From: Clostridium sp. CAG:302
GTDB lineage: Bacteria; Bacillota_I; Bacilli_A; RF39; UBA660
DNA: 64,000 bases
Reading direction: 5' to 3'
Assembly (NCBI GenBank): GCA_000431795.1
Contig: FR887359.1
Coordinates: forward strand, 1 to 64,000
Shown: positions 1-9,171 of the stretch, piece after piece
Numbering within the stretch: position 1 is the stretch's first letter
How the letters are laid out: each line of letters opens with the position of its first letter
The notes under the pieces: generated by a model
What the model was told of the DNA's origin: nothing
Databases searched by the model: none
The model's input: the letters and a program-made list of their open reading frames with translations, nothing else
Position numbers and translations under genes: made by a program

Positions 1-101
1 AGGTGTTAGCCATTTTTATTATGACTAATTTCTCTTTCCATATACATTATATGATAATTTTAATAAAAAAGCAATAAAATTTTTTTCTTATACATATTCA
101 G

Positions 102-130
102 TTGTTATTTTAATACATTTATGATAAAAT
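102..130 (+). promoter_or_regulatory. Promoter for the pyruvate:ferredoxin oxidoreductase gene
   Basis: TTGTTA (102-107), a 17-base spacer and TAAAAT (125-130), about 40 bases before the first gene. The spacing and both boxes fit a housekeeping sigma factor. No gene is visible in bases 1-158. Confidence 0.55.
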
Positions 131-167
131 TATATCGTATAGTTATAATAAGAAAAGAGTGATATAT

Positions 168-3100
168 ATGACTAAATATAAAGTATTAGATGCCAATGAA
201 GCCGTAGCTAGAGTAGCCTATAAGTTTATTGAATTAGCGGGAATATATCCAATAACTCCAGCTTCACCAATGGCCGAAAAAATAGATGTATTAAGTAGTA
301 ATGGAGAAATAAACTTTTTTGGAAATAGAGTAAAAGTAGTAGAAATGCAGTCTGAAGCTGGAGCAGTAGCTACAGTTCATGGTGCTTTGCAAAGTGGTAT
401 TTTAGCAAGTACCTTTACAGCAAGTCAAGGTCTATTATTAATGATACCTACATTATACAAGTTATCAGGAGAAATGTTACCAGGAGTAATCCATGTAGCT
501 GCACGTAGTTTATCTACACATTCCTTAAGTATTTTTGGAGATCATCAAGATATTTATAGCGTAAGAAGTACCGGTGTATGTATGTTATCATCATCGTCAG
601 TAGAAGAAGCCTATCATATGGCTATGATAGCACATTTATCAAGTATCAAAGCATCATTACCTTTCGTTAATTTCTTTGATGGCTTCAGAACTAGTCATGA
701 AATAGATAAAGTAAAAGAAGTAGATTTATCACGTTTAGAGCCACTTATAGATAAAAAAGCTTTAAGAAATTTTAGAGAGAGAGCTCTAAATAATGAAAAT
801 CCAAATGAAAGAGGAACAGCAGAAAATGACGATATTTACTTCCAAAATACCGAAGTAAGAAATAAATATTATGAAGACGCTGTAGATATTACTATAGATT
901 ACATGAAAAAAGTAGGTAAAATAGTAAAGAAAGACTACAAACCATTTAATTACTATGGTAGTAGTACTGCTAAAGAAGTAATTGTGGCTATGGGCTCAGT
1001 ATGCGAATGTATTGAAGAAACTATAGATAAACTAAATGATAATGGCTATAATGTTGGTTTAATAAAAGTTCACTTATATAGACCATTTAGTATTAAACAT
1101 TTACTTGAAGTATTACCAGATACAGTAGAAAAAGTCGCAGTACTAGATCGTACTAAAGAGCCAGGCTCTTCAGGTGAACCTCTATATCTAGATGTTGTTA
1201 ATGCCTTAAAAGATACTAATATCAAAGTAATCGGAGGAAGATATGGATTGTCCTCTAAAAATACAACTCCAAGTATGATAAAAGCAGTTTATGATAACCT
1301 AAATAAAGATATGAAGAATAATTTCACTATTGGTATAAATGACGATGTAACTAATTTGAGTCTTGATATAGATAATAATTTTAAATTAGATAACCATAAT
1401 TACCAAATGCTAATATATGGCTATGGTTCAGATGGAATGGTTGGAACATCAAAAGATATTCTAAAAGTAATCGGAGATGCCACTCCAAAATATGTTCAAG
1501 GATATTTTCAATATGATTCCAAAAAATCCGGAGGAGTAACACGTAGTCATCTTCGTATTTCTGAAAGTCCAATAAAAAGTACCTATTACATCGATAATCC
1601 AGATTTCATTGTAGTATCAAAAGATACATATATTTATAAATATGATATCATAGATAACCTAAAACAAAATGGAATACTACTATTAAATACTAGTCTAAGT
1701 AAAGAAGACTTTACAAAAACATTACCAAACAAAGTAAAGAGACTATTAAAAGATAAAAATATCAAAGTATACATAATAGATGCTTATAAAATAGCCAATT
1801 CTCTAGGTTTAAAGAACAAAATAAATACTTGTATGGAAGTATGTATATTTAAAATAATGAATATTTATGATATAAATAAAGTAATAAAAATACTAAAAGA
1901 AAATAATAAACTAAGATTTGCCTCAAAAGGAGATAAAATCGTAGAAATTAATAATAAAGTAATAGATAATTCTCTAGAATATCTAACCACTTTTGAAGTA
2001 CCAGAAGAATGGAAAGATTTAGAATACAAAGATAATCAAAAATTAACCTTTAATGAAAGTATAAATTTACTTAAAGGAGATACATTACCAGTAAGTAGTT
2101 TTATAAAAAATAAAGAAGGAATCTTTGAAGGAACCACTACTAAAGAAGAAAAAAGAAACATTGCCGAAGAAGTTCCTTGTTGGATAAGTGAAAATTGCAT
2201 AGAATGTAATCAGTGTGCTTTTTCTTGCCCACATGGTGTAATAAGACCATTCCTTCTAGATAAAAAAGATAGTAAAGTAGAAAGCATTCCATCACTATTA
2301 CCAAAAGATAAAGAATTTACTATTGGAATAAATTATGAAGAGTGTACAGGCTGTGGTGTATGTACTTTAGCTTGCCCGGGAAAACTAGGTAAAAAAGCCT
2401 TAGAAATGGTACCAAATAAAGATAAAGAAAATAATTTTGAATACTTACTTAAAAACAATGTTAATGATAAATATCAAAGTAATTTATTAACAGTAAAGAA
2501 TGTAAGTTTCAAAGAGCCAAAATTTGAATATTCTGGTGCTTGTGCAGGCTGCGGTGAAACACCATATATAACAAATTTAACTAGAGTATTTAATGATAAT
2601 CTAATGATAGCCAATGCTACAGGTTGTTCATCAATATATTCGGGATCAGTTCCAAGTATGCCATATAGTATACCTTGGGCCAGTTCACTATTTGAAGATA
2701 ATACTGAATATGGTTATGGTATTCTTCAGGGTATAAATATAAAAAGAGACAAAATCAAAAAATATATGAAAGAATATCCAAGAAATAAACTATTCAAGAA
2801 ATGGATAGAAAATATGGATAATTATGATATCTGTAAAGAAGTAAAAGAAAACATTGATTATAAAAAACATCCATATTTAAATGATATGAAAGATTATATT
2901 TTACCTAAACAGTTATGGGTTCTAGGAGGAGATGGCTTTGCCTATGATATTGGTTATGGTGGTCTAGATCATGTATTATCAAAGAAAGACAATATAAATA
3001 TTCTAGTACTTGATACCGAAGTATATTCAAATACCGGAGGGCAATCATCAAAATCATCAAATATCGGATCAGTAGCATCATTTACCTCAAATGGTAAAGA

Positions 3101-3542
3101 TAATTATAAGAAAGACTTAGCTAGAATAGCAATGTGCTATCCTCATGTATATGTAGCTTCAGTAAATATAGGTTATAACAAAGAACAGTATCTAAAAGCT
3201 ATCAAAGAAGCAAGCCTTCATAATGGACCATCATTAATAATAGCATACTCTCCATGTATTGAACATGGCATTAAGACAGGCATGCAGCATTCACAGTCAA
3301 ATGGTTATCTTGCCACTAAATGTGGATACTTCTTAACATTTAGATATAATCCAGATACAAAGAAATTTAGCCTAGATTCTAAAGAACCAGAATTTGATAA
3401 GTATGAAGATTATTTAATGACTGAAAATAGATTTGCTAGTCTAGTAAGAAAAGATAAAGAACGTGCTAGACTATTATTAGAGGAACAAAAACAGTGGGCT
3501 ATAGATAGATATAACTATTACAAAAAGATAAGCGAGGAGTAA
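168..3542 (+). CDS. nifJ: Pyruvate:ferredoxin (flavodoxin) oxidoreductase
   Basis: Cytoplasmic enzyme that oxidatively decarboxylates pyruvate to acetyl-CoA and CO2 while reducing ferredoxin, using thiamine diphosphate and iron-sulfur clusters. The 1124-residue product has the single-chain layout of the family: an N-terminal pyrimidine-binding domain (ITPASPMAEK near residue 30), two 4Fe-4S motifs (CIECNQC from Cys677, CTGCGVC from Cys726), the ACAGCGETP segment near 792 and the TPP-binding DTEVYSNTGGQSS near 949. A GTG at 159 is possible, but ATG 168 has the better spacing from the purine-rich AGAAAAGAG. The length is close to the usual ~1170. It leads an apparent operon with the two following genes and points to anaerobic fermentation. 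Confidence 0.96.
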   Translation: MTKYKVLDANEAVARVAYKFIELAGIYPITPASPMAEKIDVLSSNGEINFFGNRVKVVEMQSEAGAVATVHGALQSGILASTFTASQGLLLMIPTLYKLSGEMLPGVIHVAARSLSTHSLSIFGDHQDIYSVRSTGVCMLSSSSVEEAYHMAMIAHLSSIKASLPFVNFFDGFRTSHEIDKVKEVDLSRLEPLIDKKALRNFRERALNNENPNERGTAENDDIYFQNTEVRNKYYEDAVDITIDYMKKVGKIVKKDYKPFNYYGSSTAKEVIVAMGSVCECIEETIDKLNDNGYNVGLIKVHLYRPFSIKHLLEVLPDTVEKVAVLDRTKEPGSSGEPLYLDVVNALKDTNIKVIGGRYGLSSKNTTPSMIKAVYDNLNKDMKNNFTIGINDDVTNLSLDIDNNFKLDNHNYQMLIYGYGSDGMVGTSKDILKVIGDATPKYVQGYFQYDSKKSGGVTRSHLRISESPIKSTYYIDNPDFIVVSKDTYIYKYDIIDNLKQNGILLLNTSLSKEDFTKTLPNKVKRLLKDKNIKVYIIDAYKIANSLGLKNKINTCMEVCIFKIMNIYDINKVIKILKENNKLRFASKGDKIVEINNKVIDNSLEYLTTFEVPEEWKDLEYKDNQKLTFNESINLLKGDTLPVSSFIKNKEGIFEGTTTKEEKRNIAEEVPCWISENCIECNQCAFSCPHGVIRPFLLDKKDSKVESIPSLLPKDKEFTIGINYEECTGCGVCTLACPGKLGKKALEMVPNKDKENNFEYLLKNNVNDKYQSNLLTVKNVSFKEPKFEYSGACAGCGETPYITNLTRVFNDNLMIANATGCSSIYSGSVPSMPYSIPWASSLFEDNTEYGYGILQGINIKRDKIKKYMKEYPRNKLFKKWIENMDNYDICKEVKENIDYKKHPYLNDMKDYILPKQLWVLGGDGFAYDIGYGGLDHVLSKKDNINILVLDTEVYSNTGGQSSKSSNIGSVASFTSNGKDNYKKDLARIAMCYPHVYVASVNIGYNKEQYLKAIKEASLHNGPSLIIAYSPCIEHGIKTGMQHSQSNGYLATKCGYFLTFRYNPDTKKFSLDSKEPEFDKYEDYLMTENRFASLVRKDKERARLLLEEQKQWAIDRYNYYKKISEE

Positions 3543-3545
3543 TAT

Positions 3546-3716
3546 ATGAAGGAAAAAGAAATAGAAATAAATGGTGAAAAAATCAAAATAGCACTAAAAT
3601 TACCTAAAGAAGAAATTGAAGACAACAATATAAAAATATATCTAGATGATACAATAGATCTTACTAAAACCATAAAGGAAGTAAAAGAGGAAACTAAAAA
3701 TGAACAAGAGAAGTGA
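3546..3716 (+). CDS. Small acidic protein of unknown function
   Basis: A 56-residue ORF beginning three bases after the oxidoreductase stop, with an AGGAG ribosome binding site inside the end of that gene. It overlaps the next start by 17 bases, so it lies in a translationally coupled string. The protein is rich in Lys and Glu, starts MKEKEIEINGEKIKIALKLP and looks like a beta-strand pair followed by a charged helix. I recognise no family. Position and binding site make it likely to be translated. Confidence 0.6.
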   Translation: MKEKEIEINGEKIKIALKLPKEEIEDNNIKIYLDDTIDLTKTIKEVKEETKNEQEK

Positions 3717-5169
3717 GCAGGAATTATTTCTTAATTACATTAGAGATATTTATCTAGCTTATCCTAGTTTAGAAATAAATGACGATACTATCTATAATGA
3801 ACTTTCCCACTTTTATGAAGAAAATGGTATAAGAAAAAGAATTGGTAATAATGGTTTACTACTCAATGTTCAGCAGAGTTTAGCCAAAAAATTTGGTTCT
3901 AAATTTAGTTCTGGTGGTTATTTCTGGTTTTATGAAAATAGAAAAAATTATGGTGATACCGATTATTATAATAAGTTATATGATGCAATAAAACTATATA
4001 TTTCAGTAGATGCTGAAAACTTATATGATGTTACAAGAAAAGTAATTGAATATATTCAAAAAGAAAATGTTCTTACACAAACTAAAGTAGCCAAAAATAT
4101 GCGCAATGATGTTTTAGTAGTCAGAGTAGCAAATGGTGAAGAAGCAAAAAAAGTAATAGATTTTGTAAATGGTCTCGGCTATAAAAGTAGTATTAAACCC
4201 AACCCATTTGTATTTTCTAGTGGTAAGGCAAGTATAACTAGGGATGGTAGTTTATCATATAATGGTACTGTTTGTAATATGATTACCAATTACCTAAGAG
4301 ATTGTAGATTTAGAAATAAGATGGATAGTGCAAATATTGATGGACTATATAAATATGTTAATGATACTATTAAAAAATTAAAAGGTCCATATAAAAAAGA
4401 AGCTATGCAATTATATCAAATAGATACAGAACGAAAGTATAAAGATATTTTAATGATCTTTGATATTATTTCAAAGAATCTAGATGGTACAATTACCTTA
4501 GAAGAAATCTTTGAAGAAGAAAAAGGTAAGAATGTAAGTAGTACTAGTACTATTAAGAAGGATGATAAGGATAAAATCAAATATGTTTTAAGTGGTTTAT
4601 CAAAGTATTATAGTACATCTGATATTCATAGCATTATGATTCAGTATATTTCTGATGGAAGATTAGAACATTTCACCAGAAGAGATAACATTAGACAAGT
4701 AATGTCATCATTCACTCCTGAAAAGTTAGATGCTTTGCTTACTGAAATGAGTTATAATGCTTTGATTGATGCAGTAATTGCTACTAAAGAAAAATATCCA
4801 AATATCAATCAGGCTGAGTATGCCATAAAGTTATTTGTTATAAATAGTGATTTATCAGGATTTACTAATGATAATAATTCAAGAAGTTACCTTGGACTTG
4901 TTTCATTACCAACAAAAATAATAGATGCACTAACTAAAGATTTACCAGATTCATATAAAAATGCACTATATAGTATAATTAATTTAAACTATGAAGAAAA
5001 AAGCATAATGAAAAAACTTCTTGATAAATCTGATGTATCAAAAATACCAAGCGAAGCCTTATCTACTGCTAGAGGAAACCTAGCATTACTAGATAATTTA
5101 ACACGGTTTATAACTAACAATATTTATGAAAATAATAAGAAAGATGTTAAGATTGCAAGAGGTTATTAG
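3700..5169 (+). CDS. Conserved-looking protein of unknown function, 489 aa
   Basis: I do not recognise this soluble protein. It has no signal peptide or membrane segment. Residues 1-90 look like a compact alpha/beta unit ending in an aromatic SSGGYFWFYENRKN stretch. A mixed alpha/beta stretch covers 140-200. The rest is mainly helical and Lys-rich, with a charged low-complexity patch (EEIFEEEKGKN, near 270). It overlaps the upstream small ORF by 17 bases and follows the oxidoreductase, so it is probably co-transcribed with it. A hairpin terminator follows directly. A role linked to pyruvate oxidation is possible only by context. Confidence 0.75.
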   Translation: MNKRSEQELFLNYIRDIYLAYPSLEINDDTIYNELSHFYEENGIRKRIGNNGLLLNVQQSLAKKFGSKFSSGGYFWFYENRKNYGDTDYYNKLYDAIKLYISVDAENLYDVTRKVIEYIQKENVLTQTKVAKNMRNDVLVVRVANGEEAKKVIDFVNGLGYKSSIKPNPFVFSSGKASITRDGSLSYNGTVCNMITNYLRDCRFRNKMDSANIDGLYKYVNDTIKKLKGPYKKEAMQLYQIDTERKYKDILMIFDIISKNLDGTITLEEIFEEEKGKNVSSTSTIKKDDKDKIKYVLSGLSKYYSTSDIHSIMIQYISDGRLEHFTRRDNIRQVMSSFTPEKLDALLTEMSYNALIDAVIATKEKYPNINQAEYAIKLFVINSDLSGFTNDNNSRSYLGLVSLPTKIIDALTKDLPDSYKNALYSIINLNYEEKSIMKKLLDKSDVSKIPSEALSTARGNLALLDNLTRFITNNIYENNKKDVKIARGY

Positions 5170-5195
5170 AATAAACTAATTAAATAAAATCATTT

Positions 5196-5222
5196 AAAGA
5201 CAATTAAAATTGTCTTTTTCTT
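5196..5222 (+). terminator. Rho-independent terminator
   Basis: AAAGACAAT (5196-5204) pairs with ATTGTCTTT (5209-5217) and a T-run follows. It ends the oxidoreductase operon. Confidence 0.8.
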
Positions 5223-5249
5223 TACATTTTAATAAATTTATTATATAAT
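5221..5249 (+). promoter_or_regulatory. Promoter for the AMP-binding enzyme gene
   Basis: TTTACA (5221-5226), 17-base spacer, TATAAT (5244-5249). The -35 box directly abuts the T-run of the upstream terminator. Confidence 0.7.
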
Positions 5250-5278
5250 ATTGCCGTGAAAAAAGGAAGCGTGATTAT

Positions 5279-7030
5279 ATGAAAGAAAAAATAGGAAGTG
5301 AGCCAATAAATAATAGTTATAGTTTTTTAGAAAAACATCCTATTATACCGAATCTAAGTATCTATAATGCCATTAGTTTACTTAGTAGATTTTATAGAAA
5401 TGTCGAAGCAATTGATTGTTTAGATTTAACGGTAAGCTATGATGAGATGATAAATGACTCAATAACTATGTCTAAAGCTTTAAAGGAATTAGGAATAAAA
5501 AAAGGAGATATAATATCTGTATCAATGCCTAATTACTATCAAGGGGTAATAACATTTCTTGCAGCCAATCGAATAGGAGCCATAACTACATTTATTAATT
5601 CAATGTCATCAATTGAAGAAGTACTAGGATATTTAAATGAGTTTGAATCAACACTATTTATAAACTACGATAAAGATGAAGAATATAATAAGAAGATTAC
5701 TGCCGGTAGTAGAGTAAAAAATATTCTTACATTAAAACATGATGAAATAAATACCAAGAATTACAGAAATATAATTACTAATGCTAATGGATATAATAAT
5801 TTTTTAACATTTAGTGATATAGGTAAAATATCAAGTTATTATAAAAAACCTATTTATACACTTTATAGTGGTAAAAATGATGCTCAAATACTATTTACCA
5901 GTGGTTCAACTGGCAATCCTAAAAGTGTTGTTTTAACAAATGAAAACATTCTAGCTTCAGGAATCTATATGAAGAATACTGGAAGAATAAAAATTATACC
6001 AGGAGAAAAATGCTTAGTATGTGTACCATTTTCTTATCCTTACGGTCTAGATACATCTACAGTAATGAGCCTATTATGTGGTAGAACAGGAATACTTGCT
6101 CCAAGCTTAACTAAAGATAATATTAGATATTATTTATCAAAAAATCCAAATTATATTTTTGGTAGTCCAGCACTTCTAGAACTAATAAAAAGAAATTCAT
6201 TACCAAAAGATGATTTATCATCAGTTCATACCTTTATATCGGGTGGTGATTTTTTAACTCCAACACAAAATGCTGAAGGAGTAGAATTCTTTAAAAATCA
6301 CAATGCCAATACTACAATATGTAATGGTTCGGGAAATGCCGAAACTTGTGGTGCGAATACCAATGCGGTTGGCTTAAAAATTAGACCAGAGACAGTTGGT
6401 AGAGTACTTGTAGGTCCAAAATCAATTATAGTGGATCCTAATACGATGGAAGAATTAGATTATGGAAAAGAAGGAATGTTATGCCAGTCTGGTAAGCATG
6501 TATTTAAATGCTACTATAATAATGAAGAAAAAACAAAAGAAACAAGGTTCAAATATAAAGGTAGAGAATACTATAAAACAGGTAATATGGGCATTTTAGA
6601 TGAAAATGGATATTTTACACTAACAGGAAGAAGTTCTAGATATTACATAAGATCTGATTTAAATAAAGTATACTTAGGACATATTCAAAATGTTATATCA
6701 TTAATTGATGTAGTAGAAGCTTGCTGTGTTGTACCAAAACCTGACAAAGATTTACTATTTACAAATAAAGCCTATATAGTACTAAAAGATGGTATAATGC
6801 CTACTAAAGAGATAAGTGATTATATTATGAATGAATGCTATAAACCAATATATAATAGTGTAACAGGAGAGACTATTCAATTAAAACCATTTGAAGTTCC
6901 AGAAAGTATAGAATTTTTAGATAAATTACCACTAACTAAAGCCGACAAAGTAAACTATGCTTTACTTGAAGAAATGGCTAAAGAAGAAGCTGAACATAAA
7001 ACCAAGAAGAGAAAATTAAATAGTTTTTAA
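5279..7030 (+). CDS. AMP-forming acyl-CoA synthetase / ANL-family adenylating enzyme
   Basis: Member of the ANL superfamily, which activates a carboxylate with ATP to an acyl-adenylate and usually passes it to CoA. The 583-residue protein shows the P-loop-like A3 motif TSGSTGNPKS (207-216), the A8 hinge region LTGRSSRY and a C-terminal A10-like LPLTKADKVNY with Lys557. The A7 motif, normally (Y/F)(R/K)TGD, reads YKTGN, so the ribose-binding Asp is replaced by Asn436. The usual A5 YGxTE is also poorly kept (NGSGNAETCG). It is a single-gene unit with its own promoter and the AAAGGA binding site. The substrate cannot be told; long-chain acyl or aryl acids are both possible. Activity may be altered. 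Confidence 0.85.
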   Translation: MKEKIGSEPINNSYSFLEKHPIIPNLSIYNAISLLSRFYRNVEAIDCLDLTVSYDEMINDSITMSKALKELGIKKGDIISVSMPNYYQGVITFLAANRIGAITTFINSMSSIEEVLGYLNEFESTLFINYDKDEEYNKKITAGSRVKNILTLKHDEINTKNYRNIITNANGYNNFLTFSDIGKISSYYKKPIYTLYSGKNDAQILFTSGSTGNPKSVVLTNENILASGIYMKNTGRIKIIPGEKCLVCVPFSYPYGLDTSTVMSLLCGRTGILAPSLTKDNIRYYLSKNPNYIFGSPALLELIKRNSLPKDDLSSVHTFISGGDFLTPTQNAEGVEFFKNHNANTTICNGSGNAETCGANTNAVGLKIRPETVGRVLVGPKSIIVDPNTMEELDYGKEGMLCQSGKHVFKCYYNNEEKTKETRFKYKGREYYKTGNMGILDENGYFTLTGRSSRYYIRSDLNKVYLGHIQNVISLIDVVEACCVVPKPDKDLLFTNKAYIVLKDGIMPTKEISDYIMNECYKPIYNSVTGETIQLKPFEVPESIEFLDKLPLTKADKVNYALLEEMAKEEAEHKTKKRKLNSF

Positions 7031-7137
7031 ATTGATTTAGAATAAATACAAGTAATTTGTTTTATGAATTTTAATAAAAGAAATTAATGTGAATAGCAAA
7101 GTACAAATAAAAGCAGAACAAAAATGAAATAAAAATC

Positions 7138-7166
7138 TTTACAAAAAGAATAATTAATGAGATAAT
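7138..7166 (+). promoter_or_regulatory. Promoter of the peptide-nucleotide-like cluster
   Basis: TTTACA (7138-7143), 17-base spacer, GATAAT (7161-7166). Transcription would start near 7173, leaving a very short leader that begins at the GGAGGTG ribosome binding site of the peptide gene. No other gene lies in 7031-7184. Confidence 0.6.
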
Positions 7167-7184
7167 AATGCCGGAGGTGTGATT

Positions 7185-7277
7185 ATGACAAAAATATTGA
7201 AAAAAATATTTAGATTAAACAGAGTCGATGATATAGATGCTGAGTTAGCAAAAATGTCTATGTCACAAAGATCGTAA
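7185..7277 (+). CDS. Candidate precursor peptide of a microcin-C-like RiPP
   Basis: A 30-codon ORF with a very strong binding site (GGAGGTG, 7173-7179) at ideal spacing, at the head of a cluster of peptide-tailoring-type enzymes. The N-terminal part is basic and amphipathic (MTKILKKIFRLNR), followed by an acidic DDIDAE segment. The chain ends KMSMSQRS. In known microcin C systems a short peptide is modified at its C-terminus by a ThiF-fold adenylyltransferase, and one such enzyme lies two genes downstream. Known MccA peptides end in Asn; this one ends in Ser, so the chemistry may differ. The precursor role rests on size, position, binding site and neighbours, not on sequence similarity. Confidence 0.65.
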   Translation: MTKILKKIFRLNRVDDIDAELAKMSMSQRS

Positions 7278-7300
7278 AAGCACAAAAGCTTTTACTTTTT
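7275..7300 (+). terminator. Attenuator hairpin between precursor and enzyme genes
   Basis: TAAAAGC (7275-7281, including the peptide stop codon) pairs with GCTTTTA (7288-7294), and CTTTTT follows. There is no promoter between this and the next gene, so partial read-through would give much peptide mRNA and little enzyme mRNA. The classical mcc operon has a comparable terminator between mccA and mccB. Confidence 0.65.
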
Positions 7301-7320
7301 ATATTTTACAGGAGGCAAAA

Positions 7321-9153
7321 ATGATTAAAAATATAATTGATATAACCGATTTGAGTTTTGGTGGAAAAGCCTATGGGTTAAATAAATTAAATAGGTTAAA
7401 TGTAAAGGTTCCGCAAGCATATGCAATTAATCAAGAGTTTATTAATAAGGTTATTGACGGTGATAAAAAATCTATAGAAAAATTAAATGAAGTGTTAAGT
7501 AAATTTAATAAAAATACTATGTTTGCAATTAGATCATCTGCTTCAAATGAGGATGGTAATGTTAAATCTTTTGCAGGTATGTATGAAAGTATTCTAAATG
7601 TTCAAAATAACATTGAAAAAATTATAGAGGCTATAAAAAAGGTAAACAATAGTTTGGCTTCTATACGAGTTGATTCATATGATAATGAAAAAAGTAAAAT
7701 GAATATAGTTCTACAAGAAATGATTCAACCTAAGGTTGCTGGAGTTTGTTTTACAGATGCTATAGATTTAGATGGTAGCGATTCTTTTTATATTGAATAT
7801 GTTGAAGGTTTAGGAGAAACATTGGTAAGTGGAAAAAAAACAGCTAAATATGTAGTCGTTTCACAAGAAGACTATTCTTATAGGTGTGAAGAAGAAAAAG
7901 ATAGGTTGTTATTTGCAAACTTAATAAATGACTTAAAAAAAATTAAATCAAAAACACCAGAGGAATTAGATATGGAATGGTGTATCAACGAAAGTGGTGA
8001 AGCATATTTTGTTCAAGCAAGACCAATAACAAGAAAAATCATTATAAGAGAAAAATTATCAACAGGGGCAATTGCATCCCCAGGATATTGTAGTGGTATT
8101 ATTTATACTATAGATGAAGATATTGATGATGATGAGATAATTGAACAAAAAATCAAAGATTTTCCTACTGGTGCCATATTACTCGCTAAAACAACAGATA
8201 CTAATTATGTACCAGCAATGAAAAAGGCATCGGGAATTATAACGACAGAAGGGAGTGTATTATCTCATGCTGCAATAATAGCCAGAGAATTTGCCATTCC
8301 ATGCATTACAGGATATAAAAGTGCATTTAGTATTTTTAAGGATGGAAAAATTGCAACTATTGATACTAACAATAAAAGTATAACATATAATGGTAATAAA
8401 ATTTCTTTTGGGGCTGGAAAGGAAATTAACTTGTTGGAATTATATAATTTTAACGATATTATTGAAGAAAGAATAGATGAAAATTTAATTCTAGTAGAAT
8501 CAGTCGATGATGAATTTGGCATACATATAGATGATGATTTGGAACAAGATGAAATAAATAAAATAGAAATTTTTATAAGAAAAAAATATAAAAGATGCCC
8601 TGTTATTTTAAAAGATCAAAAATTTTTATGGTATACAGAGTTCAAAAGGTATAAAAAGTTTCCTAAATATGAAGAAAAGTGTAAAGAGGCTCTTAATATA
8701 TGCTATTCTTTTGATGTCAATAGACTAAATAATTTTGTTTGTGAAATATTAAAAGAAATGAAAAGTGTATATAATTCATGTGTTACTGAATACGATTATG
8801 TATATTCTGGCGAGTATGCACAAGCATTACACTTTTTGATAAATTTATATATGTGCAATGGCTGTGCTATGCGTGCGATATATGATTATATTAAAATTAA
8901 TAATATAAGCTCAGTTCAACAATTATTAAATACAAATAGCATTCAGGGTAACTTTTTGAGAAGAATAGAATCTGTTAGGGCATCAATATGGGAAATATTT
9001 GTAAAAAATGGTTGGAGTAGTGATGACTATTATGATTACAGAGAAGAAAAAATTTCTTCTGTAGTTGGTAAAGCAAAAAATTCAAATGATGCTATAGACA
9101 AGTTTTATAATGATTTGGGCATTCAAGAATATAAAAAAAAACAAAAAAAGTAA
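7321..9153 (+). CDS. PEP-synthase/dikinase-like phosphotransferase with novel C-terminal domain
   Basis: A 610-residue protein. Residues 1-237 form a PPDK_N-type ATP-grasp domain (GGKAYGLNKL, RSSASNEDG at 71-79, DMEW near 217, VQARP at 231-235). Residues 245-355 form the swivelling phosphohistidine domain, with TEGSVLSHAAIIAREFAIP carrying His316. The pyruvate/PEP barrel of true dikinases is missing. Instead there is a ~250-residue Lys/Tyr-rich C-terminal region that I do not recognise, presumably a different acceptor site, as in rifampicin phosphotransferase. The family splits ATP to AMP and phosphate through a His-phosphate. Here it may phosphorylate the peptide or its nucleotide part. AGGAGG (7310-7315) precedes the start. 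Its place directly after the precursor suggests an early biosynthetic step. Confidence 0.85.
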   Translation: MIKNIIDITDLSFGGKAYGLNKLNRLNVKVPQAYAINQEFINKVIDGDKKSIEKLNEVLSKFNKNTMFAIRSSASNEDGNVKSFAGMYESILNVQNNIEKIIEAIKKVNNSLASIRVDSYDNEKSKMNIVLQEMIQPKVAGVCFTDAIDLDGSDSFYIEYVEGLGETLVSGKKTAKYVVVSQEDYSYRCEEEKDRLLFANLINDLKKIKSKTPEELDMEWCINESGEAYFVQARPITRKIIIREKLSTGAIASPGYCSGIIYTIDEDIDDDEIIEQKIKDFPTGAILLAKTTDTNYVPAMKKASGIITTEGSVLSHAAIIAREFAIPCITGYKSAFSIFKDGKIATIDTNNKSITYNGNKISFGAGKEINLLELYNFNDIIEERIDENLILVESVDDEFGIHIDDDLEQDEINKIEIFIRKKYKRCPVILKDQKFLWYTEFKRYKKFPKYEEKCKEALNICYSFDVNRLNNFVCEILKEMKSVYNSCVTEYDYVYSGEYAQALHFLINLYMCNGCAMRAIYDYIKINNISSVQQLLNTNSIQGNFLRRIESVRASIWEIFVKNGWSSDDYYDYREEKISSVVGKAKNSNDAIDKFYNDLGIQEYKKKQKK

Positions 9154-9171
9154 AATAAATAGGAGTTTCAA

